Positions 9,232 through 18,460 are shown, numbered from the stretch's first letter. The stretch is DNA of 64,000 nucleotides from Cryobacterium glaciale (GCF_004402535.1 NZ_SOEY01000008.1:186001-250000); one strand, 5' to 3'. Translations and numbers: made by a program. The notes: generated by a model not told the origin, from the letters alone.

Positions 9232-10225
9232 CCAGGACTGGTTCGACAAGGACTTCTACAAGGTTCTCGGGGTATCGAAAGATGTCACGCCGGCCGAGTT
9301 GAAGAAGGCGTATCGCAAACTCGCCCGTAAGTACCACCCGGACTCCAATCCGGGGAACCCCGCCGCGGAGGCGAAGTTCAAGGAACTGAGCGAGGCGCAC
9401 TCGGTTCTGAACGATGCCGCCCAACGCAAGGAATATGACGCCGTGCGGGCCATGGGCAGCGGGGCGCGGTTCGCCGCGCCCGGCGGCCGAGCCCAGAGCG
9501 GTGGCTTCGAGGACGCTTTCGGAGGCATGTTCGGCGGCGGAAGCCGTCAACAGAGTTATACCTTCGAGCAGGGCGGCTTCGACGATATCCTCGGGGGTAT
9601 GTTCGGCAGAGGTGGCGGCGGTGGGGCCGGCTTCGGCAACCCCACCGGTGGCTACCGCGGGTCAGGCGCGCCGACCCGCGGCCGCGATGTGATCGCGTCG
9701 ACGACCATCGACTTCATCACGGCCACGCAGGGCGATCAGATTAGTCTGCAGACCCAGGACGGCCGCCCGATCAAGGTGAAGATTCCGGCCGGAGTCGCCG
9801 ACGGGCAGAAGATTCGCCTACGCGGCAAGGGGCAGTCCAGCCCTGACGGAGGAGAATCCGGCGATATCGTGCTGACGATCACCGTGCGCAAGCATCCGGT
9901 GTTTGAACGTGACGGCCTCAACCTGCGTGTGACCGTTCCGGTCACCTTCGTTGAGGCCAGCCTCGGCGCGACGATCGAGGTGCCCACCCTCGGTGGTAGC
10001 CCCGTGAAGTTGCGCGTTGCCCCCGGTACTCCCGGTGGCCGCGTGCTGCGGGTCAAGGGTCGCGGAGTGACCACGGCCAAGGGCACGGGGGACCTGCTCG
10101 CTATCGTGCAGGTCGCCGTGCCCTCGCACCTGTCGAAGGATGCGGAAGAGAAGCTCACCGCGTTCGCCGCAGCGCTGCCCCAGGAAAACCCGCGCGATGA
10201 ACTGATCGCTCGGGCGAAGGGCTAG
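9224..10225 (+). CDS. dnaJ: Chaperone DnaJ, zinc-finger-less (type II) J protein
   Basis: 333 residues from the ATG at 9224 (MASQDWFDKDFYKVLGVSKD). The J domain (about 10-75) has the HPD motif (KYHPDSNPG). A Gly/Phe/Arg-rich linker (about 80-150) leads directly into two beta-barrel client-binding domains. The four CxxCxGxG zinc-finger repeats of classical DnaJ are absent; there is no cysteine in the region. This makes it a class B/CbpA-like co-chaperone even though it occupies the canonical dnaJ position of the dnaK operon. It begins inside the grpE stop region (8-nt overlap) and is followed after 2 nt by hspR. An upstream in-frame extension to 9119 overlaps grpE and is not the true start. 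Confidence 0.95.
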   Translation: MASQDWFDKDFYKVLGVSKDVTPAELKKAYRKLARKYHPDSNPGNPAAEAKFKELSEAHSVLNDAAQRKEYDAVRAMGSGARFAAPGGRAQSGGFEDAFGGMFGGGSRQQSYTFEQGGFDDILGGMFGRGGGGGAGFGNPTGGYRGSGAPTRGRDVIASTTIDFITATQGDQISLQTQDGRPIKVKIPAGVADGQKIRLRGKGQSSPDGGESGDIVLTITVRKHPVFERDGLNLRVTVPVTFVEASLGATIEVPTLGGSPVKLRVAPGTPGGRVLRVKGRGVTTAKGTGDLLAIVQVAVPSHLSKDAEEKLTAFAAALPQENPRDELIARAKG

Positions 10226-10227
10226 TC

Positions 10228-10641
10228 ATGGACGAGACCACCCGGGTTTTCGTGATTTCCACGGCCGCGGAGCTTGCGGGCATGCACCCGCAAACCCTGC
10301 GCCAATACGATCGCTTGGGCCTCGTCAGCCCGGAACGCACCCCCGGCAAGAGCCGCCGGTACTCCATGCTCGACGTGGCAAAGCTCCGTGAAATTGCGGA
10401 ACTGGGCTCGGAAGGTGTGAGTCTGGAAGGTATTCGTCGTATCCTCGAACTCGAGGATCACGTGCGCGGGCTCGAAAATCGCCTGCGCGAGTTGGAATCG
10501 ACGCTCGCCGATGAACTGCTGAACCGTCCGGGCCGCCGCGTATTCGCGGCTGGCTCGGCCGGCGATGTCATTTCGATGAGGGCGGGCACCCGCACCAGGC
10601 GCAGCAACCAGATCGTCATCTGGCGGCAGCCCAGACCATAG
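10228..10641 (+). CDS. hspR: Heat-shock repressor HspR (MerR family)
   Basis: 137 residues with an N-terminal winged helix-turn-helix of the MerR type: FVISTAAELAGMHPQTLRQYDRLGLV (about 7-32) and TPGKSRRYSMLDVAKLREI. A coiled-coil dimerisation helix follows. The ending is basic and hydrophobic (RSNQIVIWRQPRP), a tail seen in HspR and thought to contact DnaK. It represses genes carrying HAIR operators. It lies 2 nt after dnaJ in the operon it controls, giving a negative feedback loop. A third HAIR operator is found before clpB at 30618-30644. Confidence 0.96.
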   Translation: MDETTRVFVISTAAELAGMHPQTLRQYDRLGLVSPERTPGKSRRYSMLDVAKLREIAELGSEGVSLEGIRRILELEDHVRGLENRLRELESTLADELLNRPGRRVFAAGSAGDVISMRAGTRTRRSNQIVIWRQPRP

Positions 10642-10705
10642 TCAGCTCCATGTTTTTGTTTCACAGCACGAACTGGTTGCACCAGCACCACTTTCAGGGG
10701 GAACC

Positions 10706-11911
10706 ATGTCCGAATCGGGCACGCACGACCAGTCCGCGCCGCGGAACACCAATACGCAGACGCCGTTGAAAGGCACAGCGGACAGTGTGAACGAATTTGA
10801 TTTCGACCGCCTGCGCCGTCGTCCAGACATTGAGGCGGAGAACCTATTCGCCGTCGACGCGAGTGACCGACTCATCCTCGATGAGGCAGCCGGCGCACTC
10901 GCCGCCTACCGTTCCGGTGGGGTCGTCGTGCTCGAGGACCGCTACGGCGCCCTCACCCTCGGTGCGGCCGCCCTGCACAACGCCCGCGGCATTCGGGTCT
11001 ATCAGGACGCCCTCTCGGGCGAGTACGCGCTCGACAGCAACGCCTCCGGCGTCAACCTGACGGATGCCTACCGCTCACTGCCGCTCGGCGAAGAACTACT
11101 GAAGGATGCCCACGTCGTGCTGCTGCAGTTGCCGAAAAGCCTCGACGCGCTCGACGAGATCGCCGGTGCCATCGCGAAGTACGCCGCCCCCGACGTGATC
11201 GTCTTCGCCGGCGGCCGCATCAAGCACATGACCATGAGCATGAATGAGGTGCTGCGCCGCCATTTCGGCGCCTTGAACGTGCGCCCGGCCCGCCAGAAGT
11301 CGCGCGTGCTCATCGCGTCGTCCCCGCTCGCCACATCAACGTCTGCTTGGCCGCACAGCGAACGCCACGAGGACTTCGACCTCACCGTGCGCGGCCACGG
11401 CGGCGTGTTCGCCGGGACCAGCATCGACATCGGCACCCGGGCGCTGCTCGAGGTGCTCGACCGCATGAAGCCCGACGCTGAACGGGCCATCGACCTTGGC
11501 TGCGGCACCGGCGTCCTGGCCGCCGCACTGGCTGCGCAGCGCCCGCTGCTGCAGGTGCTCGCGACGGATCAGTCGGCCGTCGCCGTCGCATCCGCTCGCG
11601 CGACCGTCGACGCCAACGCGCTCGCCGATCGCGTCACTGTCGCGCGCGCTGACGGCCTGTCCGGCCAGGCGGACAACTCGGCCGACCTGATTCTGCTCAA
11701 CCCGCCGTTCCATATCGGAGCGTCCGTGCACGCGGGACTGGCCGAGAAGCTGTTCATCGACGCGGCGCGGGTGCTCGCCCCGGGCGGCGAACTGTGGACG
11801 GTGTGGAACACCCACCTGGGCTACCGCCCGATGCTCACCCGCATCGTCGGCTCGACCCGACAGGTCGGCCGCAACACCAAGTTCACCGTCACGGTGTCGA
11901 CCGGCCGCTGA
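10706..11911 (+). CDS. Class I SAM-dependent methyltransferase, RsmC/RlmG-like
   Basis: 401 residues. The C-terminal half is a Rossmann methyltransferase: IDLGCGTGVLAAALAAQRP (about 265-283) is the SAM-binding motif I, and LILLNPPFHIGASVH (about 330-344) holds the NPPF catalytic motif of N-methyltransferases acting on rRNA guanine. The N-terminal half is a degenerate, methyltransferase-like domain without motif I, the two-domain layout of RsmC and RlmG (m2G in 16S or 23S rRNA). It starts 64 bp after hspR; whether it belongs to the heat-shock operon is unclear. It is convergent with the phosphatase gene. Confidence 0.87.
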   Translation: MSESGTHDQSAPRNTNTQTPLKGTADSVNEFDFDRLRRRPDIEAENLFAVDASDRLILDEAAGALAAYRSGGVVVLEDRYGALTLGAAALHNARGIRVYQDALSGEYALDSNASGVNLTDAYRSLPLGEELLKDAHVVLLQLPKSLDALDEIAGAIAKYAAPDVIVFAGGRIKHMTMSMNEVLRRHFGALNVRPARQKSRVLIASSPLATSTSAWPHSERHEDFDLTVRGHGGVFAGTSIDIGTRALLEVLDRMKPDAERAIDLGCGTGVLAAALAAQRPLLQVLATDQSAVAVASARATVDANALADRVTVARADGLSGQADNSADLILLNPPFHIGASVHAGLAEKLFIDAARVLAPGGELWTVWNTHLGYRPMLTRIVGSTRQVGRNTKFTVTVSTGR

Positions 11912-11947
11912 CGCACGACCGCAGCGCGAATCGGACTCACCAGGGAG

Positions 11948-12541
11948 TCAGACGCGCGTGAGCGGCTCGCCGTTCAGCAGGTCGAGCTGCCAGGCCGTCG
12001 TATCGTCGGCCTGCGCGTGATGGTGATGCACGAGGTTGAGCGACGCATTAGTGATGCTGCCGATGTGCTGGTCGAGTGCGTGCGCGAGGCTCAGGCGGAT
12101 GAGTGTGCCGTGCGCGACGACGATGATTCGGGCCCCGGGGTGCTCGCGGGCGAGGTCGCGCAGCGCGTCGATGCCGCGAGCGGCGACGTCCTGTTCGGTT
12201 TCGGCGCCGTGGAACCCGCCCGGAAAACGCAGGGCCTCGAGTTCGGCTCCGGCACTGAGTCCCTCGGCCGGTCCGTAGTTACGCTCGGTCAGGCCGGGAA
12301 TACGCCGGGCTTCGTCGAGTCCGAGTCGGTGGCCGATCAGGTCGGCGGTTTCGGCTGCCCGGGACAGCGGCGACGACACGATGAAATCCCAGCCGTAGGC
12401 TGACAGGGGGGCGACGGCATCCGCTGCCTGGCCGCGTCCGATGTCGTTAAGCGGGATGTCGGTGGCGCCCTGAATGCGCTCGGCGGCGTTCCAGTCGGTC
12501 TGGCCGTGGCGGATGAGGGCGAAGGTCGTCGTCGTGGTCAC
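11948..12541 (-). CDS. Histidine phosphatase family protein (phosphoglycerate-mutase-like)
   Basis: 197 residues from GTG 12541. The catalytic RHG motif sits in FALIRHGQTDWNAAERIQG at the N-terminus; the second histidine is in IVVAHGTLIRL. The phosphohistidine intermediate of this family removes phosphate from sugars, nucleotides or proteins; the substrate here is unknown. The longer open frame to 12580 is not used because it would overlap the upstream gene and has no ribosome site. The start lies 19 nt after the stop of the GT87-like gene, so the two are probably one transcript. Near the C-terminus is a run of four histidines (LVHHHHAQ). Confidence 0.87.
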   Translation of the reverse strand: MTTTTTFALIRHGQTDWNAAERIQGATDIPLNDIGRGQAADAVAPLSAYGWDFIVSSPLSRAAETADLIGHRLGLDEARRIPGLTERNYGPAEGLSAGAELEALRFPGGFHGAETEQDVAARGIDALRDLAREHPGARIIVVAHGTLIRLSLAHALDQHIGSITNASLNLVHHHHAQADDTTAWQLDLLNGEPLTRV

Positions 12542-12560
12542 TGTTCCATTGTGCCGTGCC

Positions 12561-13868
12561 CTACTGGGAGACGGCAGCACGGCGGGCAGATGCCGCTGCG
12601 GTCGGTCGACGCGCGGGTGTGCGGGCGAGCCGTGCCAGGGCTACCACCGACCAGCCGAACAGCACCAGGAGCAGGCCGTTGCGGGCCGTCAACAACAGGA
12701 GCGAGAACAGATCGCCCGCGATCAGCGGCAGGTAGAAGATGGGAAAGATCAGCGTGGTCAAGCCCGAGATGGCCAGCATGACGACGGACGGTACTCGCCA
12801 CAGCGTCCAGCTTCGACCGACACCGACCGCCACCACCGGAACCAGCCATAACATGTACTGCGGCGACCCCACCTTGTTGAAGACGACAAACGCGCTGACC
12901 AGGGCCAGCGAACCGAGGAGCATCAGCTGGGAGGCATCCGCTCCCTGAATTTTGGCGATCAGCAGCAGCACGAAAATCGCGGCGATGGCCGTGAACATGA
13001 CCGGCGTCATGAGCGAGGCGACCAGCGCAGTTCCGGGACCGGTGACCTCGCGCGTGGCAATCGAATAGTTCTCGTAGATATTCGTGCCGTCATGTCCCAG
13101 CGTGGCCAGCCAGACCCACGGGGTGGTGATGGGGGCTTCGAGCTGCAGGGCGCGGTCGGTTTGTTCCGTCACGAAACCGGTGAGAAATTGCAAGCCCCCC
13201 AGCAGCCAAACGGATGCCGCCACCCCCGCCGTCAACGCGGCACCGGTCAGCACCACGGTCAGTTTTCGTGGCGATACAGTGACGACGGCGAGGAACACGG
13301 CGGCGGGCCAGACCTTGATCCAGGTGGCGAGGGTCAAGAGCGCTGCCGCCACGATCGGCCGCTGTGCGAGCAGAACCAGGCCGACGATGACAAGCGGGGC
13401 GGTGATTCCTTCGAGGCGCAGCAGGCCCACCGGGCTGAGCAGGAACGATGCGAGCAGCCAGTACCAGGCCGACTTGAACCCGCTGCGGCGGCGACCCCAA
13501 TCGGTGAGCGCTCCGACCGCGACGGCGTTGAGCGCGGTCGTCATCAGGAACCACAGCAGCTGATAGAGGAGCGGGCCGGCGATCCCCGCGAACGCGATCG
13601 GAAGCATGGCACCGATCGGGTAGACCCAGGCGGTATCGAGGCCCTGCCAGACGCCGTTGTTGAAGCCGAGTTCGGCCCAGGTTCGGTACAGCGGAAGATC
13701 TCCGAGCACTCGGCCGGTGAGGATGGTGGGGAGCAGAGCGAACAGGAAGACCGTGTGCAGGCCGAGGAAGCCGAGCGCGAGGGTGCGCGGGCGTTGGAGG
13801 GTGAGGAGGCGGCTCGGGGTGAGCGTTCGAGCCAGGTGGGCGTCAACCCGATCGAAGATTGTGGACAT
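12561..13868 (-). CDS. GT87-like polyprenol-phosphate-mannose-dependent mannosyltransferase (DUF2029)
   Basis: 435 residues from the ATG at 13868, with about ten hydrophobic helices. An acidic residue in the first extracytoplasmic loop (VLGDLPLYRTWAE) fits the catalytic aspartate region of GT-C glycosyltransferases. Such enzymes add mannose from polyprenyl phosphate to lipomannan-type glycans or proteins outside the membrane in actinobacteria. GSPQYMLWLVPV near residue 345 is a typical GT87 segment. The acceptor is not known. It leads a two-gene unit with the phosphatase. An N-terminal extension to 13904 is possible but unlikely. Confidence 0.8.
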   Translation of the reverse strand: MSTIFDRVDAHLARTLTPSRLLTLQRPRTLALGFLGLHTVFLFALLPTILTGRVLGDLPLYRTWAELGFNNGVWQGLDTAWVYPIGAMLPIAFAGIAGPLLYQLLWFLMTTALNAVAVGALTDWGRRRSGFKSAWYWLLASFLLSPVGLLRLEGITAPLVIVGLVLLAQRPIVAAALLTLATWIKVWPAAVFLAVVTVSPRKLTVVLTGAALTAGVAASVWLLGGLQFLTGFVTEQTDRALQLEAPITTPWVWLATLGHDGTNIYENYSIATREVTGPGTALVASLMTPVMFTAIAAIFVLLLIAKIQGADASQLMLLGSLALVSAFVVFNKVGSPQYMLWLVPVVAVGVGRSWTLWRVPSVVMLAISGLTTLIFPIFYLPLIAGDLFSLLLLTARNGLLLVLFGWSVVALARLARTPARRPTAAASARRAAVSQ

Positions 13869-13986
13869 AGGACCGTTTCTGCAGGTGCGAGGTGGGGTCG
13901 TCACGTGCAGCTTAGGGGTTCCGGGTTAACTGACGGTGTCGGAGGAGGCGGTCATGCGCCGGGATGTCCGGGCCCAGGTTACGAAA

Positions 13987-14041
13987 CCGGGCCCACGATA
14001 GATCATGGGCCCCGTTTCCGGGCCCGGGCCCGGAAACGGGG
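13987..14041 (-). terminator. Very strong palindromic terminator region, 32-bp perfect palindrome
   Basis: Arms CCCCGTTTCCGGGCCC (14010-14025) and GGGCCCGGAAACGGGG (14026-14041) meet without a loop. A second, overlapping inverted repeat uses GGGCCCA and TGGGCCC around 13990-14011. The region starts 6 nt beyond the stop of the SNF2 helicase gene on the minus strand, so a terminator role is likely even though no T run follows. Such T-less GC hairpins are common in actinobacteria. Confidence 0.75.
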
Positions 14042-14047
14042 GCGGGG

Positions 14048-17000
14048 TCAGGCGAGGAGCTCTCGGATATCGGCGGCGGTCAGGGCGGTGCCGGCAGGGG
14101 CGCCATCCGTCATGACGCTTTCGAAGAGGCGGGCCTTCGTGGCTTTGAGGGCCATGACCTTCTCTTCGATGGTGTCCTTGGAGACCAGGCGGTAGACCAT
14201 GACGTTCTTGGTCTGGCCGATGCGGTGCACGCGGTCGACAGCCTGGGCCTCGGTTGCCGGGTTCCACCACGGATCGAGCAGAATGACGTAGTCGGCCTCG
14301 GTGAGGTTGAGGCCGAATCCGCCGGCCTTGAGGCTGATCAGAAAGACGGAACTCGAGCCTTCCTTGAAATCGCTGATGGCCTTGGCCCGGTTGCGGGTCT
14401 TGCCGTCGAGATAGGAGTAGCTGATGCCGGCGGCGTCGAGCCGATCGCGCGCCTTGCCGAGATATTGGGTGAACTGGCTGAAGATGAGGGTGCGGTGGCC
14501 CTCGGCGACGGTGTCCTCCAGCAGCTCGAGCAGAGCGTCGAGCTTGGTCGACGGCACACTGTCGTACTTCGCGTCATACAGGCTCGCGTCGAGGCTGAGC
14601 TGGCGCAGCATGGTGAGCGAGCGAAAAATCTCGAACCGGTTCGCGTTCATGTCCTCGATCAGGCCGAGCACCTTCTGGCGCTCGCGGGCGAGGTGCATGT
14701 CGTAGACCTTGCGGTGCCGCGGGTGCAGGTCGAGTTCGAGAACCTGCTCCTGCTTCTCGGGCAGGTCGCTGGCCACCTCGGCCTTCGTGCGCCGCAGCAT
14801 GAAGGGACGGATGCGGCGGCGCAGCTGCGCGAGCCGGTCGGCGTCGGCATCCGTTTCAATGGGCTTGCGGTAGTAGTCGGCGAAGCGGCTGGGGCTGGGG
14901 AACAGGCCGGGAGCGGTGATGGAGAGCAACGACCACAACTCCATGAGGTTGTTCTCCATGGGCGTGCCGGTGATGGCGAGCTTGAACGGGGTGCGCAGGC
15001 GTCGGGCGCAGACGTGTGCCTTGCTCTGGTGGTTCTTCACGAACTGGGCCTCGTCGAGCAGCAGTCCGGCCCAGTCCTGAGCGTTGTACTCCTCGAAGTC
15101 GAGGCGGAACAGCGTGTAGGAGGTGATCACGACATCCGCATCACCCATCTCGCCCTGCAGGCTGGAGCCGCGCTTGCCGGCGGTCTGCGTGATGGCTGTT
15201 GTCGCGAGGTCGGGCGCGAACCGGGCGCATTCGGTGGCCCAGTTGGAGACGACGCTCGTGGGGGCAACGACGAGGAACGGTTTGCGGGCGGCGCCTTCCG
15301 CTGCGCGCTGGCTGTCGCGGGCGTGGGCGATCAGCGCGATGGCCTGCAGTGTCTTGCCAAGCCCCATGTCGTCGGCGAGTACGCCGCCGAGCTGATGGTC
15401 GTAGAGAAAACTCAGCCAGTCGAATCCGGTCTGCTGGTAGGCGCGCAGGGTGGCGTGCACGGCCGGCGGGAGCGGCCGTTCGGCGATCGGCGCGGCTTCC
15501 GCCAACCCCTGAAGGGCGGCGAGCCCTTCGACGGCGCTGCGCCAGGTGGCGGCCTGTTCGGCGACGACACCGAGCAGCTGCAGCTCGTCCCACAGGTCGG
15601 CCTGAAACCGGCTGAGGCCGAGGGTGCCGGCGTTGCTCTCCTGCAGGCCGCGGGCCTCTTCGATCAGGCGGCGCAGCTGCTGCAATTCGGGCCGGTCGAG
15701 GCTGAAATAGGTGCCGCTGTCGAGGATCATGAGGTCCTGGTCGGTGGCCAGCGCCCGGAACAGGTCGTCGAAGGGAATGTCTTCGCCCTCGATCGTCACC
15801 GTGACGGCGAGGTCGAACCAGTCGCGGGTGTCAGTGCTTTCGGTGGTAGCGAGGCTGATCACTGGGGCTTCGTCGGCCTCACGGTAGCTCGGGGCGTCGG
15901 CGGAGACCTGCACGACGATGCCGGCCTCCGTGAGCTGCGGCACGCTGTGCTCGAGAAAATTGATCATGACGGCGCCGCGCAGCTCGGAGTGCTCGAGCAG
16001 TCGGGCCGCGCTGATCGGGGTGGCGGGCTGCCAGAGCGGCTCGTACGAGAGGATCGCGCGTTCGACGTCGCGCAGCGTATCGGCTTCGCGGGTCAGGTCG
16101 CGAAAGCGGGTGTCGCCGGGCGTCGGGCGCAGGGGGTGCCGGTAGAGCACGGGCGTTTCCGCGACTGCGACGGGTGCGATCTCGCCGGCGGCAGCCGGGG
16201 CATGGTCGGCGTCCGCGGCGTCTACAGCGGATGCCGTGGCGGACGTGATCGAGGCAGGCTCGGGCTGGCGTGTTTCGGCGGGCGCGACGTACTGCCACTC
16301 CCAGGCCAGGGTGATGCGGGCATCCGCCTGGTGGGCGATGGCGAGAGCCAACCGGGGCCGGGCGGTCTTCGGCAGTTCAAAGGAGGCGTCGTGACTGGTC
16401 AGGGCCAGTTTCTGCTGCAGGAACGGGTAGTAATCGGCGAGAAAGGCTGCCTCGTCGTCGGCGGGAATGTCGAAGCCGCCGGTGACCGCGAGGGCACGGA
16501 TCTCTGAACTGACCTGCGCGTTCAACGGGGCGAGAACGAGCTGCCGGCCCAACGCCAGCGGGTCCGTGGGGCTCGTGAAGGTGTAGGCACCGTGCGCCGG
16601 GTCGCCGAGAAATCCGAATTCAGCGCCGCGGTGCAGCCGCTCGTTCAACACGAGCAGCGGGGTCAGTTGCAGACCCTCATCGTCACGGCGAATGTCGACC
16701 TCGAGCGCGGCGGGCGTGGGGGAGAGGAGAACGGGATTCTGGGCATCCGTTGCGCAGACCAGCGGCAGGCCGCTGAGCTGGGCTTCGTGCAGCAGGTCCC
16801 AGAGGGCCTTGTTCTCGAAGTTGTCGAGGTAGAGCCAGTGGTCGGTGTAGCTGTAATAGCGCTGCCCGGTGGCCGAGAGGGCATAGAGGGCGTTGAGAAT
16901 TTTGCGATGTCCGCGATTGTAGGTGCCGGGGGTCCAAGACAGGTTGTCCCAGGTGAGGGAGCCGCGAATCCACTTGCCCTTCTTGCCCATGACCATGGGG

Positions 17001-17569
17001 CGGGCCCCGAGACGGCGGGGCCCAGGGCGCCGGTTGGGACTGTAAGCGGCGTCGAGCAGGTCGAATTGCAGGGCGAGGGCCGTGCTGGGCGCCGTCTCGG
17101 TGCCCGTCGGTTTGGCGATCGGCGCCAGGGCGGCCCGCCAGGCGGGCACTGGTGGGCGAATGGGAATGACGGGGGCAGGGGACGGCGGCTGGTAGGCGGC
17201 CGGCACGGAGGTCGACTCGAAGACCGGGGTGCGGCGGTCGCCGATCGCTCGCACGTTGGAGGCGGTGCGCTCGTCGGGGGTGCTGCGGCTGGCTAGCAGC
17301 AGGGCGGCGACGTGTTTGCAGTTGCTGCCCATCGGGCAGGTGCAGGTTCCGCTGGCTCGAACCGCCTGGCCGGCGGCATTCAGCGTGAACGAGACGAGCA
17401 CCGTGTACGGCTGCGGGCTGGTGCCGCTGACGCGGCCGGTGAGGTGTGTTCCCAACGGGGCCCAGGACTGTTCGGTGACGTGCCCATTGCGGGCGTACCG
17501 TTCACCGCGCGAGAACGACTGGCTGCCGACGATGCGAGCGATCTCGTGCGTGCTGAGGGAATGGGCCAT
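14048..17569 (-). CDS. SWIM zinc-finger, SNF2-family DEAD/DEAH helicase
   Basis: 1173 residues from ATG 17569 (MAHSLSTHEI). The N-terminus has a SWIM zinc finger, CTCPMGSNCKHVAALLL (CxC...CxH, near residue 90). The C-terminal half is a SWI2/SNF2 ATPase: Walker A in DDMGLGKTLQAIALIAHA, DEAQ box in LLDEAQFVKN, GTPMENNLMELWSL (motif III), and SLKAGGFGLNLTEADYVILLDPWWNPA with the QAVDRVHRIGQ motif VI at the end. Bacterial members are thought to remodel protein-DNA complexes such as RNA polymerase-bound DNA. A 150-200 residue low-complexity A/P/E-rich stretch lies between the two parts. A strong palindrome follows the stop. Confidence 0.92.
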   Translation of the reverse strand: MAHSLSTHEIARIVGSQSFSRGERYARNGHVTEQSWAPLGTHLTGRVSGTSPQPYTVLVSFTLNAAGQAVRASGTCTCPMGSNCKHVAALLLASRSTPDERTASNVRAIGDRRTPVFESTSVPAAYQPPSPAPVIPIRPPVPAWRAALAPIAKPTGTETAPSTALALQFDLLDAAYSPNRRPGPRRLGARPMVMGKKGKWIRGSLTWDNLSWTPGTYNRGHRKILNALYALSATGQRYYSYTDHWLYLDNFENKALWDLLHEAQLSGLPLVCATDAQNPVLLSPTPAALEVDIRRDDEGLQLTPLLVLNERLHRGAEFGFLGDPAHGAYTFTSPTDPLALGRQLVLAPLNAQVSSEIRALAVTGGFDIPADDEAAFLADYYPFLQQKLALTSHDASFELPKTARPRLALAIAHQADARITLAWEWQYVAPAETRQPEPASITSATASAVDAADADHAPAAAGEIAPVAVAETPVLYRHPLRPTPGDTRFRDLTREADTLRDVERAILSYEPLWQPATPISAARLLEHSELRGAVMINFLEHSVPQLTEAGIVVQVSADAPSYREADEAPVISLATTESTDTRDWFDLAVTVTIEGEDIPFDDLFRALATDQDLMILDSGTYFSLDRPELQQLRRLIEEARGLQESNAGTLGLSRFQADLWDELQLLGVVAEQAATWRSAVEGLAALQGLAEAAPIAERPLPPAVHATLRAYQQTGFDWLSFLYDHQLGGVLADDMGLGKTLQAIALIAHARDSQRAAEGAARKPFLVVAPTSVVSNWATECARFAPDLATTAITQTAGKRGSSLQGEMGDADVVITSYTLFRLDFEEYNAQDWAGLLLDEAQFVKNHQSKAHVCARRLRTPFKLAITGTPMENNLMELWSLLSITAPGLFPSPSRFADYYRKPIETDADADRLAQLRRRIRPFMLRRTKAEVASDLPEKQEQVLELDLHPRHRKVYDMHLARERQKVLGLIEDMNANRFEIFRSLTMLRQLSLDASLYDAKYDSVPSTKLDALLELLEDTVAEGHRTLIFSQFTQYLGKARDRLDAAGISYSYLDGKTRNRAKAISDFKEGSSSVFLISLKAGGFGLNLTEADYVILLDPWWNPATEAQAVDRVHRIGQTKNVMVYRLVSKDTIEEKVMALKATKARLFESVMTDGAPAGTALTAADIRELLA

Positions 17570-17751
17570 AGGTGTGGGAGCTCCGTAAGAACAAGGGACC
17601 AACCCTTATTATCTCACGCGCGCCTGAGCGGCTCCGCTCAACTTGATGTCCCGCCCCGCCCCCACTCTCGTGGCACTCCTTGGAGACGGTGGCACTCCTA
17701 CCTAGGGGTGCCCCGAACTCTAACGAGTGCCGCGACGCTAGCGGATGCCGA

Positions 17752-18237
17752 TTAGCCGGCGGCGGCGGGAGTGGCGGCGGTGGCCTGCAGCAGGGCGAGG
17801 GCCTGCGCTTCAATATGGGTCTGCAGCACGATCACGCTCGACGAGCGCACCACCGTCTGGGTCGCGACGATCAGGTCGAGCACCCGCTGCACGTCGGCGT
17901 TCGATCGGGCGACCACCCGGGCGAGCATGTCGCTGTCGCCGGAGACCGTGTGCAATTCGAGAATCTCAGGAATCTTCGCGAGGGCGGCCACGACGACGGC
18001 ATGGCCGGAGTCCTGCCGCACGGTGAGCGAGCAGTAGGCGGTGACCGGGTAACCGAACTCGCTCGGGTTCAGTGCCGGCGCCCAGGATTTGATGACCCCG
18101 CGGCTCATCAGGCGGTCAAGGCGGGCCTGCACCGTGGCCCTGGCAACCTTGAGCCGACGTGAGGCTTCGAGCACCGAGAGCTTCGGTCGCTCGCAGAACA
18201 GGGTGACGAGGCGGGAATCCAGGGAATCGACATCCAT
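17752..18237 (-). CDS. Lrp/AsnC family transcriptional regulator
   Basis: 161 residues. It has an N-terminal helix-turn-helix (SVLEASRRLKVARATVQARLDRL, about 21-43), then the RAM ligand-binding domain with FGYPVTAYCSLTV and the VSGDSDMLARVVARSNADVQRVLDLI segment. Lrp-type proteins sense amino acids or their 2-oxo acids and form octamers. It is divergent from the 2-oxoacid dehydrogenase operon, sharing a 223-bp intergenic region, and is very likely its regulator (as BkdR is for branched-chain oxoacid dehydrogenases). It has an alanine-rich C-terminal tail. Confidence 0.92.
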   Translation of the reverse strand: MDVDSLDSRLVTLFCERPKLSVLEASRRLKVARATVQARLDRLMSRGVIKSWAPALNPSEFGYPVTAYCSLTVRQDSGHAVVVAALAKIPEILELHTVSGDSDMLARVVARSNADVQRVLDLIVATQTVVRSSSVIVLQTHIEAQALALLQATAATPAAAG

Positions 18238-18302
18238 GTGGGTGACCTTTCAGACTGGCCGGTCGGGCGGAGTCGCCGCGACTGGCCGCTTGGTGGAACG
18301 GC

Positions 18303-18383
18303 ATTGTCAAACAGCATTGTGTACTAACTGTATGGTATTCGCTTGAAAAGCCACACAAACATTCACATATTGTGCACTCTACT
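18303..18383. promoter_or_regulatory. Putative Lrp-type binding sites, direct repeats about 53 bp apart
   Basis: ATTGTGTACTAACT (18316-18329) and ATTGTGCACTCTACT (18369-18383) are similar direct repeats 53 bp apart, about five helical turns. A weaker copy ATTGTCAAA lies at 18303. They sit in the divergent lrp/E1-alpha region, which is AT-richer than the surroundings. Phased sites are the usual arrangement for Lrp-type regulators wrapping DNA. Assignment is inferred. Confidence 0.5.
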
Positions 18384-18460
18384 TGAGCACTGTGGCAGGC
18401 GCTTGGTAAAGTCACTAACTTTGCTGTAGCCCGCCCACACACCGATCAGAAGGAGCCAGC

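Noticed and set aside
11934..11949. Terminator between the methyltransferase and phosphatase genes
   Set aside because: Only a 5-bp stem (GACTC/GAGTC), too weak to call.
13092..16507. Long plus-strand frames (13092-14195, 13964-16507) opposite GT87-like and SNF2 genes
   Set aside because: Composition is D/E/G/R-rich without domains; shadows of the minus-strand genes.
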